Positions 55,334 to 64,000 of a DNA stretch of 64,000 nucleotides are shown here, one piece after another (the first letter of the stretch is position 1; each line of letters begins with the position of its first letter). The notes beneath the pieces were generated by a model, which searched no databases, had not been told where the DNA came from, and saw only the letters and a list, made by a program, of their open reading frames with translations. Position numbers and translations under genes: made by a program. Origin of the DNA: Loripinus fragilis (Eukaryota; Mollusca; Bivalvia; Lucinida; Lucinidae); contig OZ026524.1 of NCBI GenBank assembly GCA_964019695.1, forward strand, positions 26,576,164 to 26,640,163, read 5' to 3'.

Positions 55334-55500
55334 GAAATCGCTAGAAACAGTGTTTTTGATTGCCATTTTTCGCCAATCGGGCGACAAATGGCAATCGAAA
55401 AATCGGGCGACAAATGGCAATCGAAAACAATGTTTCCAACGATTTTTGATCTACGTTTGTCGATAGTTTAATGTTTTTTGATTGCCGCTTATCCGGTGTA
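55334..55500. mobile_element. Foldback family M, copy 2 (left arm truncated)
   Basis: AAATCGCTAGAAACAGTGTT, GATTGCCATTTTTCGCC, a duplicated ATCGGGCGACAAATGGCAAT block, TTCCAACGATTTTTGATC, TACGTTTGTCGA and TTGATTGCCGC..CCGGTGT. It lacks the outer left arm and carries an extra copy of the centre (about 55379-55410 and 55403-55430). Confidence 0.85.
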
Positions 55501-55565
55501 CAACTTTTAAAAAAATATCTTAAAGATATACAACTCATCTTTATTGCTTCTTATAAAATGACAAA

Positions 55566-55804
55566 TGAGCCGCGACATGTGATTTCCAACAATGTGGCAT
55601 TTTGAGATGAATAGACTCAGACGAGCCTGTGTAGCCTTCTTTTAAGCTTAGAAACTACAAATCTTGTTCGCTCAGTAGCTTACTATTCATATAATATTTA
55701 AGCGACAGGCAAAGGCTCTGATCAGCCTGTCCATATGCGCAGGCTGGTCTGAGCCTTTGCTGTTCGCACATTCCACATTATTGGAAATCTCATGTCGCGG
55801 CTCA
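55566..55804 (-). mobile_element. MITE family A, copy f (minus), near full length
   Basis: Starts TGAGCCGCGACATGTGATTT and ends GGAAATCTCATGTCGCGGCTCA; the two ends match over about 30 bp. The order of internal words is the reverse complement of copies a, b, d and e. Confidence 0.95.
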
Positions 55805-55920
55805 AATAATATTGGTTAAAAAGATGCCATTGTGGGGCTTGGGCTGTTGTTACCGGAATATGAGGACCTGGGCACGGGATTACACTGCCTCCTTAAAGTT
55901 AATTTTTTCAGGATGCGAAA

Positions 55921-55990
55921 AATAAAGTTTTAAACTGATTAAAATCAAAAGAAATTATTTTGATTTTAATCAGTTTAGAACGTTATTTTC
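55921..55990. repeat. Hairpin with perfect 19-bp arms
   Basis: AAACTGATTAAAATCAAAA and TTTTGATTTTAATCAGTTT flank GAAATTA (about 55932-55977). Outer bases extend the stem with mismatches. It may be a small foldback element. Confidence 0.8.
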
Positions 55991-56665
55991 TGTAGATCAC
56001 AATGGTATCTTTGACCACAAGTACTGCATCTATCCAGGCAATTTATTTAACATGTTGAACTATCATTACTTAACTTAAATCTCCCTTAACGTTAAAGAGA
56101 CATTGTAATTCCGGGCCCTGTACTACTATGTAAAGTTTAAAAACGTTAAAAGATAAAATAACAGAACGGATTACCACCGAAACTGAAATATCTTCAATAT
56201 TTTACGGGTATTTGTTATACGATTTATTTAGTCCACCTATACGAATATGCAGTAAAAATCCAGATAAGCTTACATGTATACTAATACTTTTAAGAATGAA
56301 CTGACAACAGACCAAAAAGGTAAATTGCTTTAAAGACATATGCGGCTATTTCCAATGCGCACCTTTCCCGCGTCTGCAAATGGGGAAAGTTGTCTGGGTC
56401 CTGTCTTTCGACCCTTAACGGATTCGGATCAACACAGCTTCCGATATTCTTATGTCATATCGGTGTTCCGACATTTTCTTCACAAAATTACTAATTAAAG
56501 TGTGTTCGAAATATCTATTGACATCTTTTCAGAACTGATCGTCTCAGCACTAAAGACAGATAAATGTAGCTCAGTCGAAATCAAACGACTTACACAATAA
56601 CCCTGGTTACGAATACGATAGTGGCCGAGTCTATACTATTTGTATGGTTATTTCGAGCGGCGCAC
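55991..56665. other. No gene seen
   Basis: Noncoding spacer; no structure noted. Confidence 0.45.
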
Positions 56666-56667
56666 GA

Positions 56668-56745
56668 CCTGACCTCGTGGCCTAGTGGTTAGCGTGTCTG
56701 GCTACAAAGCAAGAGGACCAGGATTGTTTCCCGGATGCGCACATA
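56668..56745 (+). pseudogene. tRNA-like sequence (decayed tRNA or SINE head)
   Basis: TGGCCTAGTGGTTAGCGTGT resembles a D arm with A box. TCTGGCTACAAAGCAAGAGG resembles an anticodon arm with a mismatched stem, and GGATTGTTTCCCGG a B box with a changed T loop. Acceptor ends do not pair well. It is more likely a tRNA-derived repeat than a working gene, and unlike the main SINE it has no recognisable tail. Confidence 0.5.
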
Positions 56746-57557
56746 TTTTCAGTGTGTTTTTTCTTTCTTTTTTAACATTTTAATGCTAAATTACTTCATA
56801 TACTAGTAAAATGGCATCATCAAAACGACCGAAATGGTCATCCCCGAACTTTTTATATTGAATTACGCATGAAGCATATGGGGGTGGGGTTAAATTTGGC
56901 CCTCTAGAAAGAGAATTAGTTCGGTGACCCCAGATTTTTATTCTTTTTTCTGAAAGGTATTATAATTGTCCATGCATTAAAAATAAATTTTCAAGATTTT
57001 CAATATCAGATTTTTTAATACATGATTTATTCTAAAAACAAATTCCACTTTTAGACGAATTGCCAAAATATATCATGCAGTATCTTGTCACAGCATGGGA
57101 TAACAAGTAACATGCACATTTTCTTAAAAGTTTGAGGTCATGGGCAGTAATTTAAGTTAAAAGAAAGAAGCTGGCTGAATATTACAACCGTTTTAGCTCG
57201 ATAATTAGGACTAGTGTTATTATTTTATATTTCTAGAAAATTGGTCAAATGCTGTAAACTTCAATATGAGATTCTGAAAAAATAAGCACGGTGACATATC
57301 CTTTTTATTTCATAAATGGATAGCCCATGCATAAAACAAACTGTATGCAAAGTATTGAAAATATTTCAATATGGGAAGTATTTAGTAGCATATGTCCTTA
57401 AAATACGTGTGGTATGCAATGGCGCAAAGAGTACAGCTATAAAACGTATGCAAACTGTACAAGGTTCATTATTATGGTTTTTATTTTGTTTGATTTTATT
57501 CTTAACATCCCAGTCAACAAATTTTCAGTTATGTCGGCGCATTTAACTAAGTTTAAG
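56746..57557. other. No gene seen
   Basis: AT-rich spacer with a TTTCTTTCTTTTTT run after the tRNA-like sequence. No supported ORF. Confidence 0.45.
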
Positions 57558-57839
57558 ATGCGCGGATCCAGAGAGGGGGTGGCAGAGGTATCTGACCCCC
57601 TCCCTGGAAAATTGGAAACCTTTGGCTCTTTAGCAATACTGGTCCAGATCCCCTGGAAAATCAAAAGCTACCAAGCCAGCATTCAATATTGGGTAATTAT
57701 CTCCCCGCCAGCCTTTTGCTGGTGGGCTGATGATGGTCCGCTTTTAGTGGTATTTTGATTCCTCACTCCATTCATCTAAAACAAAAGTGTGTCACAGTTT
57801 AGTTGGACTTCGTCTGACAAAATTTCTGGATCCGCGCAT
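57558..57839. mobile_element. MITE family G, copy 2 (282 bp, clean TIR)
   Basis: ATGCGCGGATCCAGA at the left and TCTGGATCCGCGCAT at the right are perfect 15-bp inverted repeats. Inside are GACCCCCTCCCTGGAAAAT and CCAGATCCCCTGGAAAATC words, as in the 14.2-kb copy but without its long C runs. Confidence 0.9.
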
Positions 57840-58243
57840 GATTAAGCGATAATAACAACATCACATGAGATGTTTTGTTGTATAATAATGTGCATTTTTC
57901 TCACTAATGTTTTACAAAACCTAAGAAAGTGTATCAGTGCAAAGCTACTAGAAGGCGGTACAAGACATGAACATACCCTATCCCAGCCAGCACACAATGT
58001 CGAGCAACCATCGGCCCACCAGCGAAATGCCATTCAAATGTTTTAGATGTTGCATAGCAAAAAAGGATGGTGGGGGGGGGGGAGTTGGCGACCAGCTAGA
58101 GAGCCTCGGTGAAACCCATTCAATTTTTGTGGTGTTTTTTGGCATGTGTTGTTTTTGTACGGTTTGGTGTGGGGGGGGGGGTAAACTGTTGGTATAGTTT
58201 GTTTCATTGAATAGAATCCTAACGGGCGGTGCAACAGAAGAGT
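57840..58243. other. No gene seen; G runs
   Basis: Two G runs (about 58071-58082 and 58171-58180). Otherwise featureless. Confidence 0.5.
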
Positions 58244-58430
58244 GTTTCAGTGGACTAGGTGAGTTGCATGTTTCAATGGATTTGATCAGGGTATTTCAGT
58301 GAACTGAGCGGTCAGAGTGCTTCCCTGGGCTGGGCGGTTTGGGTGTTTCAGTTGCCTAGGGAGTTTGGGAGTTTCAATGGGTTGGCTGGTTTGTGTATTT
58401 CAGTGTACTGTGTGCGTTTGGGTGTTCTGT
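58244..58430 (+). repeat. Minisatellite, ~26-bp unit, ~7 copies
   Basis: TTTCAGTGGACTAGGTGAGT-like units start at about 58244, 58270, 58293, 58320, 58345, 58371 and 58397, with lengths of 23-27 bp, G/T-rich on the plus strand. Confidence 0.75.
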
Positions 58431-58803
58431 GGCGATTCAATAGACGTGTTTCAATTGTCTGGGTGGCCTACGTGTATATATTTTTGGATCAAAGGTTTAC
58501 TACTCATGTACACGTGGTATCTTAACCAATAGTTTCCTCGCATTTTGACACTCCATTTACACAATAAAATGCGCCTCAATGTGAACCTGCATTTTGTTAC
58601 CCTGTTCATGTTGTTAATACACTGCGTTGCCAGGTAAGATAACGAGTATAGATATGGCTCATGTTCTTGCCTTCTTTCAGGGACCATGCCCTCGCCCCCA
58701 CCCCACCCAGCCATCATATCCCCTTCCTATATCAAGCATACTGGTTTCACCAAAAATGTATCAGTGCAGATTTTAAATAAATATTTTTTCCCAGACTCAC
58801 TAG

Positions 58804-59094
58804 ACAAAAACATGCAAATTGACACCCACTGAAGATGAGCGCTTTTTACAACACATCACAACTGTAAAACCCCACAAATTCTCTTCTCTATTTCGCCCCC
58901 ATGGTAGTCTTCCATTTGTAGCATTACATATCTTTTTTGTATCATGGCATGCTCAAAATATATCAGATTCAGGCACTAATTGTGCGGCAGTTTGTATCAA
59001 TCTCCGTAATCGAAACCACTGTCACTCCGATAGCAAGCATGTCAGCTGTCAAGTTTCCTCTGAACATTTTGCTAACCATCAAAACGATATCAAC
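58804..59094 (+). CDS. Candidate internal exon, 97 codons, unrecognised
   Basis: A pyrimidine tract ending CCCAGACTCACTAG precedes an open frame: TKTCKLTPTEDERFLQHITT, VKPHKFSSLFRPHGSLPFVA, LHIFFVSWHAQNISDSGTNC, AAVCINLRNRNHCHSDSKHV, SCQVSSEHFANHQNDIN. It ends at CAAC|GTAAGC, a plausible donor. Length 291 bp, phase 0 at both ends. Six Cys and several His are noticeable but fit no motif I know. No partner exon was identified, so it may be chance. Confidence 0.25.
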
Positions 59095-59394
59095 GTAAGC
59101 AAATTTCAAATATTGATGTTTTAATAGCATTTTGAGACACGACTCTTATAAATCATGCAGAAGAATGATATAGAATTGTGGCGACACAAGCAAATTGTGT
59201 CAAATGTTGATGTAAATCCAGCTATGATCAAGCGAATAGCATTTTTTAATTGAAAATTTCACAGCCGTCGTTTGGAAAGCCGCCCAGGGTCCTACGGACA
59301 TGGGTCAAAAGCATTTAACACATTCCGAGTCCTTATCATTCAATATAGAAGCAACCTGTTTGCTGCTTTCGTCTCCAAGAAACTTTCTATAAGA

Positions 59395-59510
59395 AATAAA
59401 AACGGATAAATACAGACCCTGTCCATCCACAATCGCAATGTTTACCTCCGATAGCCAACACCCTCCGAGATCTAGACATGCGGTTTACCTGGGTGTTGAT
59501 AATTTTAAGA
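59395..59510 (-). repeat. Inverted match to 49400-49515
   Basis: AATACAGACCCTGTCCATCC, TGTTTACCTCCGATAGCCAA, CACCCTCCGAGATCTAGACA and TGCGGTTTACCTGGGTGTTG are the reverse complement of the 49.4-kb segment. A decayed family N hairpin follows at about 59555-59655. Confidence 0.65.
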
Positions 59511-59554
59511 ATTAACGCTTTTAAACGAAAAATGCTGGGATACCATATACAATA

Positions 59555-59655
59555 TAAGAGTCAAACGGCTTTGATCCAGATCGGTCCCGACATTTAGTCA
59601 GGTCTGATCGGGGTCTTAACTGTTTGAAAAAGTTATCAGTAGAAGACACCAGATG
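59555..59655. mobile_element. MITE family N, decayed copy
   Basis: GATCCAGATCGGTCCCGACA and GTCAGGTCTGATCGGGGTC form the central hairpin, followed by GTTTGAAAAAGTTATCAGTA, GAAGACACC, which matches the right end of the 49-kb copy. The left TIR is not recognisable. Confidence 0.55.
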
Positions 59656-59794
59656 TTACTAACATTTTTTTAGTGATGTGTTTGCTACATGTCTGATGAG
59701 GCACGACTGTAGCGTGCATGATCCCTTTTCTTTTGAAAGGCTGACCCTGGCCCTTGGACAAAAAGTTGTGTGTTTTATTACGTACGTTTGATTA

Positions 59795-59955
59795 TCTTTT
59801 TGAAATTAGCAATGAACTCTGAGTGTCTGCGATAGAGTTTAGAAAAATATTCTACGAAGTTTATGGTATCAATGCCTACATAGCAGTCAAACGTTTGGTT
59901 TCTATTTTTGAAAACATGCTCTCGCAAAACAAATCAGCTGCGAAATACGAGTGTT
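59795..59955 (-). pseudogene. RT-element fragment (minus)
   Basis: The plus strand reads AACTCTGAGTGTCTGCGATA, TTCTACGAAGTTTATGGTAT, TCTCGCAAAACAAATCAGCT and GCGAAATACGAG. This is collinear with the minus RT pseudogene at about 31065-31230 (AACTCTGAGTGTCTGTAATA, TTTACGAAGTGTTTGGCATC, TCTCGCAAAACGAATAAGTT, GCGAAATG). It corresponds to the part after the catalytic block. Confidence 0.75.
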
Positions 59956-60035
59956 TTCTTTTCTTTGTTCTTTCCACAAACACTTATTATTTTATAAACA
60001 AAGTGTTATATAAATATGATAAAAAAGGATGGTCA

Positions 60036-60113
60036 ATAAGGAGGATTCGAACCCCCATTTGGTTAATTTCCACAATTCTGCACAGAGCCTTTCACAACTG
60101 AACTACATGTACA
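60036..60113 (-). pseudogene. tRNA-like sequence (minus), degenerate
   Basis: On the minus strand it has a D-arm-like GTAGTTCAGTTGTGAAAGGC and a good T arm, GGGGGTTCGAATCCTCC, with a consensus B box GGTTCGAATCC. The anticodon and acceptor stems do not pair. Likely a tRNA pseudogene or the head of a different SINE family. Confidence 0.5.
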
Positions 60114-60407
60114 AAGAATCGGTAGTTTTTTGTCCCTTTTCTAAATATGTAGCTCTACTATATGCTGATGCCCCTATCATGTGATATGAAATGGAACCCT
60201 CCACTCTTAACATGTAATCATTCGGGTCAAAGTCGGAGTATACCTCAGTGAACAGAGTAATTGGAGACTGTTATGATCTTGCACAGGAACCTAAGTTCAA
60301 AACTCGTGTAAACGTAAATCAAATACATGAACTGACATAAATATGTACCCTACAAACCCGTCTCGGACAAACCTACAATGATTCATGTCTAAAGCTTAAA
60401 CACCTTT

Positions 60408-60620
60408 GTTTGTTTGTTTGTTTGTTTGTTTGTTTGATTCTTTACGCCCACTCAACAATCTTTCAGTTATGCGGGACGGGTCTTCCTGGGTTGAACCAGT
60501 ACTAAGCTAGGATAAATGTGTCTTGCTCAAGGACACAACGCAGTGACGCCGGTGAGGCTCGAACCCGCGGCCCTTCGGTCTCGAGTCAAGCACTCTACCA
60601 CTGAGCCACTGCGCTCCCGT
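60408..60620 (-). mobile_element. Full-length SINE (minus), 12-bp target duplication
   Basis: The plus strand starts with a (GTTT)n tract, then GATTCTTTACGCCC, GGTTGAACCAGTACTAAGC, GCTCAAGGACACAACGCAG, AGGCTCGAACC (B box) and CCACTGAGCCACTGCG (A box). It is flanked by TTAAACACCTTT on both sides (60396-60407 and 60621-60632). The right duplication abuts a piggyBac-like MITE. Confidence 0.93.
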
Positions 60621-60635
60621 TTAAACACCTTTAAA

Positions 60636-60790
60636 CCCCTTAATGCGACAATCACAACAAATGTCGTCTGGTTTGTTGTCTGCTACAATGTTTTACACGC
60701 TTCTTCCACAATAAATGTTAGGCAACTATTTGCAGCAGATGACATCAACAGACGACATTTTGAAATGCATTACCGTTGGCGCTTTAAGGG
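60636..60790. mobile_element. piggyBac-like MITE, copy 3
   Basis: CCCCTTAATGCGACAATCAC at the left and GTTGGCGCTTTAAGGG at the right, followed by TTAA; the left flank is also TTAA with one extra A. Inner words GTCGTCTG, TGTCTGC and CAGACGACA correspond to the 30.2-kb copy. Confidence 0.75.
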
Positions 60791-60849
60791 TTAATACAAC
60801 AAGGCATTATTTACTTAGAAGCACTAGGTTAAAACATGTTAAACGAATT

Positions 60850-61230
60850 GTCTGGTGTCTGATGCTTGTCTTTGGCTGGGCCCAACATTGCTCAACATGA
60901 GGTTTTCTTTAAGCTCTAACTTCTACAGTTTTTTAGTATGTGAGTCATGAGCCCTTTTCTTTGGTCCAGCACGGTGGATTGTTTCTCTATGTTGATACAT
61001 TGCATAATTAGGACGCCTTCATGCGAGCTAAACAATCTTTTATGTTTTAACAACAACAGAATCTAGGGCGAAGACATGATACCAATAACATGCTTTTAAG
61101 CGCCTCCCCCACCCTTCCCAGTTGATTAGGCTGTAGTCCGTTCTAAGGTGGTGGTTCTGTTGTTGTTGATTCATTGTTTTTGTTGCTTTCATTGTGTGGT
61201 CCTTGATTTGTTAGCTGTACTTGGTGTCCT
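60850..61230 (+). mobile_element. RT-element 3' tail (plus)
   Basis: TGTCTGATGCTTGTCTTTGG, CTGGGCCCAAC, GAGGTTTTCTTTAAGCTCTA, GATTGTTTCTCTATGTTGAT, ACATTGCATAATTAGGACGC, CAACAACAGAATCTAGGGCG, GTCCGTTCTAAGGTGGTGGT and TCTGTTGTTGTTGATTCATT. It is interrupted by the foldback at 61235 and seems to resume at about 61595. Confidence 0.8.
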
Positions 61231-61234
61231 TTTT

Positions 61235-61468
61235 ACTGTCCTGTCAGCCAAGAGTGACAGTGACGTCATGTTTTGTTTACAAAGTCATCAGGGACTTAGA
61301 ATCGATAGATCACGTGTGTATTAATCCTATCCTGCACCGCAGGATAGGATTAATACAAAAGTGATCTATTGATCCGTGTTAGCTCAAGTGGAGTGTACAA
61401 TGTGATGCTTTACTTAACAATTGTAAACAAAATATTACGTCACTGTCACTCTTGGTTGGCACGACAGT
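61235..61468. mobile_element. Foldback MITE family O (234 bp)
   Basis: Terminal CCAAGAGTGACAGTGACGT and ACGTCACTGTCACTCTTGG are perfect, with TTTTGTTTACAA / TTGTAAACAAAA inside. The centre is a long perfect hairpin, TATTAATCCTATCCTGC-ACC-GCAGGATAGGATTAATA. It is inserted in the RT-element tail. Confidence 0.9.
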
Positions 61469-61594
61469 AGTTTTAGTTTAAACTTTTATTTATTTAATGT
61501 ATAACAACATGTGTACATATAATACTAGAAGTTCAACTACAGATCATTTGAAATACAAAAAAGGGATTCAGAAGAAAGTCTATTGACTTTTGTA

Positions 61595-61627
61595 AATCTG
61601 TTTCCCTTTCTAGTTTTGCAATCATCG

Positions 61628-61685
<58 letters not shown>

Positions 61686-61690
61686 CAGTT
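61595..61690 (+). repeat. (GA)n microsatellite in the resumed RT-element tail
   Basis: CCCTTTCTAGTTTTGCAATC, ATCGTGGAGAGAG... is the reverse complement of the GAGATAAAGATGATTG, TAAAACTAGAAAGG segment that follows the CT tract at 30.13 kb. So this GA run occupies the same element position. About 54 bp of GA. Confidence 0.85.
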
Positions 61691-61978
61691 TAGCCCCCTT
61701 TTTCAGTTTGTCGAAGCGGCTTCCGTAAGGCAAAATCGCAACAGATCTTCTAGAATAGGGTTTATTAGATTTCTAACAAGTGATGATGGAGACATTGCTC
61801 TGAGTGTTTATTTAGCAAGATAGCATGTTGTATTCAGGAAGTAACACCGGAAGCAACATACAGGAGCTTTAACGGAAGTAACTTTGACGGTCAAAAATTT
61901 TGACCTATTATATAGAAGTGGGTGGGGTAAGTCACTTAAAAAAGCACGTCCAATCATAAAAGCTATAGAGGTTCTTAC

Positions 61979-62151
61979 TTTATCGACGATTGTAAGCTTA
62001 GGTTTCTGCCGTTTTGGTATTTTGTTATTTCTCTGACTGGTCTTCCCCGATAGGTCAATAAGATACTCCTGATATCTCCTTAGTTCTTTCATATACCTCA
62101 ACATGGCTCTCATGTGTTCAGCTTTCCGTTGAGCGTCAGTGACTGTTAACA
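61979..62151 (-). CDS. Candidate internal coding exon, 57 codons
   Basis: Best exon candidate in the window. On the minus strand a good 3' splice site (TTTTTCTCCTTTTCAAACAG) precedes a 173-bp open segment, which ends AAA|GTAAGA, a strong 5' splice site. Translation: LTVTDAQRKAEHMRAMLRYM, KELRRYQEYLIDLSGKTSQR, NNKIPKRQKPKLTIVDK. It enters with two bases of a split codon and leaves in phase 0. The peptide is basic and predicted helical in its first half, with no transmembrane segment. I do not recognise the protein. Neighbouring exons must lie outside what I could find. Confidence 0.45.
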
Positions 62152-62273
62152 CTGTTTGAAAAGGAGAAAAATATCAACAAAATTAGGAAAAGTCAGTCTG
62201 ATGGGAGTGTGCGTTCAGAATTACAAACTCCGTAGTATTCTGTTGCTTGGCTCATTCTGCGTTTACGACCAAA

Positions 62274-63319
62274 GGACCTCGGACAGTCTCCTATTCAATC
62301 TGCCCAAAATTAGACAGCCTGTGGCTAGGATAATGCATATTTGACAACTATAGTTTTGTGCTTAAATCAAACCCTTACATTTAGGGTACCAAGCAAAATA
62401 AAAATATTTTGAAAATATTGCATGATTATGCCAGGACATTAGAGTTTAGGGGGTGGGGGTATTATTTGTGACCAAATTGTATTTAATAGAAAGTCAAAGT
62501 TTCGCCGGGTATTCACCTAAATACATGAAAATATAATGTTTGGAGAATAAAACTTGAGACGAAAGTGATGCGTTTGCATAAAATTCAGGTTGAGAAGATT
62601 TCATCATTCTTCTAAATAAGTGTGCTGGCCACAACTTTTGACAATTACCTGTGGTTCAGCCAGTTTGACATGTTCACTGAGCTGTATCATATCTGCATAC
62701 TGTATATATCAGAGCATAGATAAACACACTTTTTGAGCTTATTTTTTTAAATATAATCTTAATCGTTAGATTTAACCTATTATTTCTTGCTTAAAAGAAC
62801 CGTCTCATTGCGACGGTTCTTTTGAGTACCCTCAACATATGTTTTGGTAGAGAAATAAGACAATTGATTACTTGGTACACAATCATAACTAAAGCCCTTG
62901 ATACATGCCATTGTAAATTGATATTTACCTACAGGTTTGCACAAAATAAGTTCATAATACGTTTTTATAATAAATTGTTTTTGAGCATTTTGACATCGTT
63001 CCCCCCCGTGACCAATCATGCCGTTTTTATATGATGTGTGAAATGTAAAACTACAACAGTGGGCAAAAGGATTAGTTTGGTCACGGGGGGGAAAGCACTT
63101 CAGTAAAACTTTTTCTATTTTCTATATGTTGAATAGCAAAAACAGGACTTTCAACCCATATTTTTGAATAGTTGCTTGTCCAATGAGAAAAATACGTTTG
63201 CGGATTATTCGAGAGTTTAACCTACTATCTTTTTGATGGAAAAACAATTGTTTTCTTTGAAACTTTTGTCTGGCGATTTTTATGGGCAATCCTTCATTAA
63301 GACTGTCCGAGGTCCTTGT
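62274..63319. repeat. 1-kb direct repeat J, copy 2
   Basis: Collinear with 42059-43097. It contains a perfect stem-loop AAAAGAACCGTC-TCATTGC-GACGGTTCTTTT (62793-62823), which is degenerate in copy 1. The MITE that follows copy 1 is absent here. Confidence 0.8.
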
Positions 63320-63368
63320 CGATTTTTAACAGAACTTTTTTTAATTTCTTTATCCATTTTAACCCATA

Positions 63369-63622
63369 AGCTTTAGGGACATAGATACAGCATAATTTAG
63401 AAAGTTCAACCTGTCACCCCCTTAAAATACAAAGCTTTAGGAATATAGATACAGGATAATTTAGAAATTTCAACCTGTGACCCCCTTAAAATACAAAGCT
63501 TTAGGAACATAGATACAGCATAATTTAGAAAGTTCAACCTGTGACCCCCTTAAAATACAAAGCTTTAGGGACATAGATACAGCATAATTTAGAAATTTCG
63601 ACCTGTGATCCCCTTCAAATAC
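63369..63622 (+). repeat. Tandem repeat, 64-bp unit, 4 copies
   Basis: AGCTTTAGG starts at 63369, 63433, 63497 and 63561: exactly 64 bp each. Units read ACATAGATACAGCATAATTT, AGAAAGTTCAACCTGTGACC and CCCTTAAAATACAA, with few differences, so the array is young. Confidence 0.95.
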
Positions 63623-64000
63623 AAAATGGACTATCCCATACTTGTCGTGTCAATATCCACCGGAATGAAAAGGCTTTATCGCTGGTATGGACAAACATTT
63701 GCCAATACTTTCACTAATGAGCCAAACATTATTTCAAGCTTCAAACTACTTTTTTATGAATATATTCTTAACGCCAGTAAAAACGCAACTTTTACAGTAT
63801 AACCTTACTCGAGATTTATTGCTATTTTATCATTCTAATACATTAAAAGCATAAACCTATGGTCGCGATATCAAGCCAATACTCTTTTGGTGCAGATAAA
63901 GCAGTCCAGATAAGCCAGGCTGTATTTTTTTTATAAAGGGACACAGCCCAAACTTCGACACAAAAACTGCAAAATCACCTCCGTGTTATTGTTTGTTTGA
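63623..64000. other. No gene seen
   Basis: A 65-codon frame at 63605-63802 (+) overlaps the tandem repeat edge and has no recognised domain. Otherwise AT-rich sequence to the window end. Confidence 0.45.

Noticed and set aside
56668..56745. Functional tRNA gene
   Set aside because: Box-like sequences are present but the acceptor and anticodon stems do not pair properly; kept only as a tRNA-like pseudogene.
60036..60113. Functional tRNA gene on the minus strand
   Set aside because: Only the T arm is sound; other stems fail.
62793..62823. Stem-loop with T run as a bacterial-type terminator
   Set aside because: The genome looks eukaryotic and no gene ends there; it is degenerate in the other copy of repeat J.
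63369..63622. CRISPR-like array
   Set aside because: Units are contiguous 64-bp tandem copies without unique spacers, and the window is eukaryotic in character.

Overview
This window looks like a gene-poor piece of an animal nuclear genome, most likely a bivalve mollusc. I infer this from an AT-rich background, very dense short repeats, a tRNA-headed SINE, foldback MITEs and a reverse-transcriptase (RT) element of the kind I remember from clam and mussel genomes. No search was run, so the taxon is an inference. I see no rRNA gene, intact tRNA gene, CRISPR array, operon or bacterial or viral signature, and no complete protein-coding gene. The best candidates for host genes are isolated exons with splice signals: 61979-62151 (-), 43633-43681 (+) and 58804-59094 (+), plus a frame-broken coding-like stretch at 48028-48335 (+).

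Layout. 1-13.3 kb: diverged AT-rich repeats, a 145-bp tandem array (1640-2645), palindromic family B (3.1 and 10.6 kb), three copies of family E that carry microsatellites (5.1, 11.2 and 13 kb), and fragments of the long 3' tail of the RT element (6.8-9.3 and 12.1 kb). 13.5-24 kb: foldbacks, MITEs and more tail fragments. 24122-28653: a 4.5-kb element bounded by a perfect 51-bp terminal inverted repeat (TIR), with three copies of a 15-bp motif about 405-475 bp from each end. 29.9-37.6 kb: a decayed RT element on the minus strand, split by about 3.85 kb of other sequence, plus an inverted, unsplit fragment of it at 37.1-37.6 kb. 37.7-50.7 kb: tandem repeats, SINEs and several MITE families, and one copy of a 1-kb direct repeat (42.06 kb). 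50.73-54.5 kb: a 3.8-kb pyrimidine-rich satellite built on a 17-bp unit. 54.5-64 kb: more MITEs, SINEs and RT fragments, the second copy of the 1-kb repeat (62.27 kb), the best exon candidate and a 64-bp tandem repeat.

How the parts relate. One RT element family seems to account for many scattered pieces: a decayed RT domain with a YLDD motif, then a long noncoding tail with repeated modules and an internal CT/GA tract. That tract is short in some copies, a long microsatellite in others, and beside the 3.8-kb satellite in one. MITEs and SINEs are nested in these fragments, and several have clear target-site duplications (TSDs), including 13-, 14- and 12-bp ones at SINEs and TTAA at a piggyBac-like MITE. 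Family names (A, B, E and so on) are mine and only link copies inside this window.
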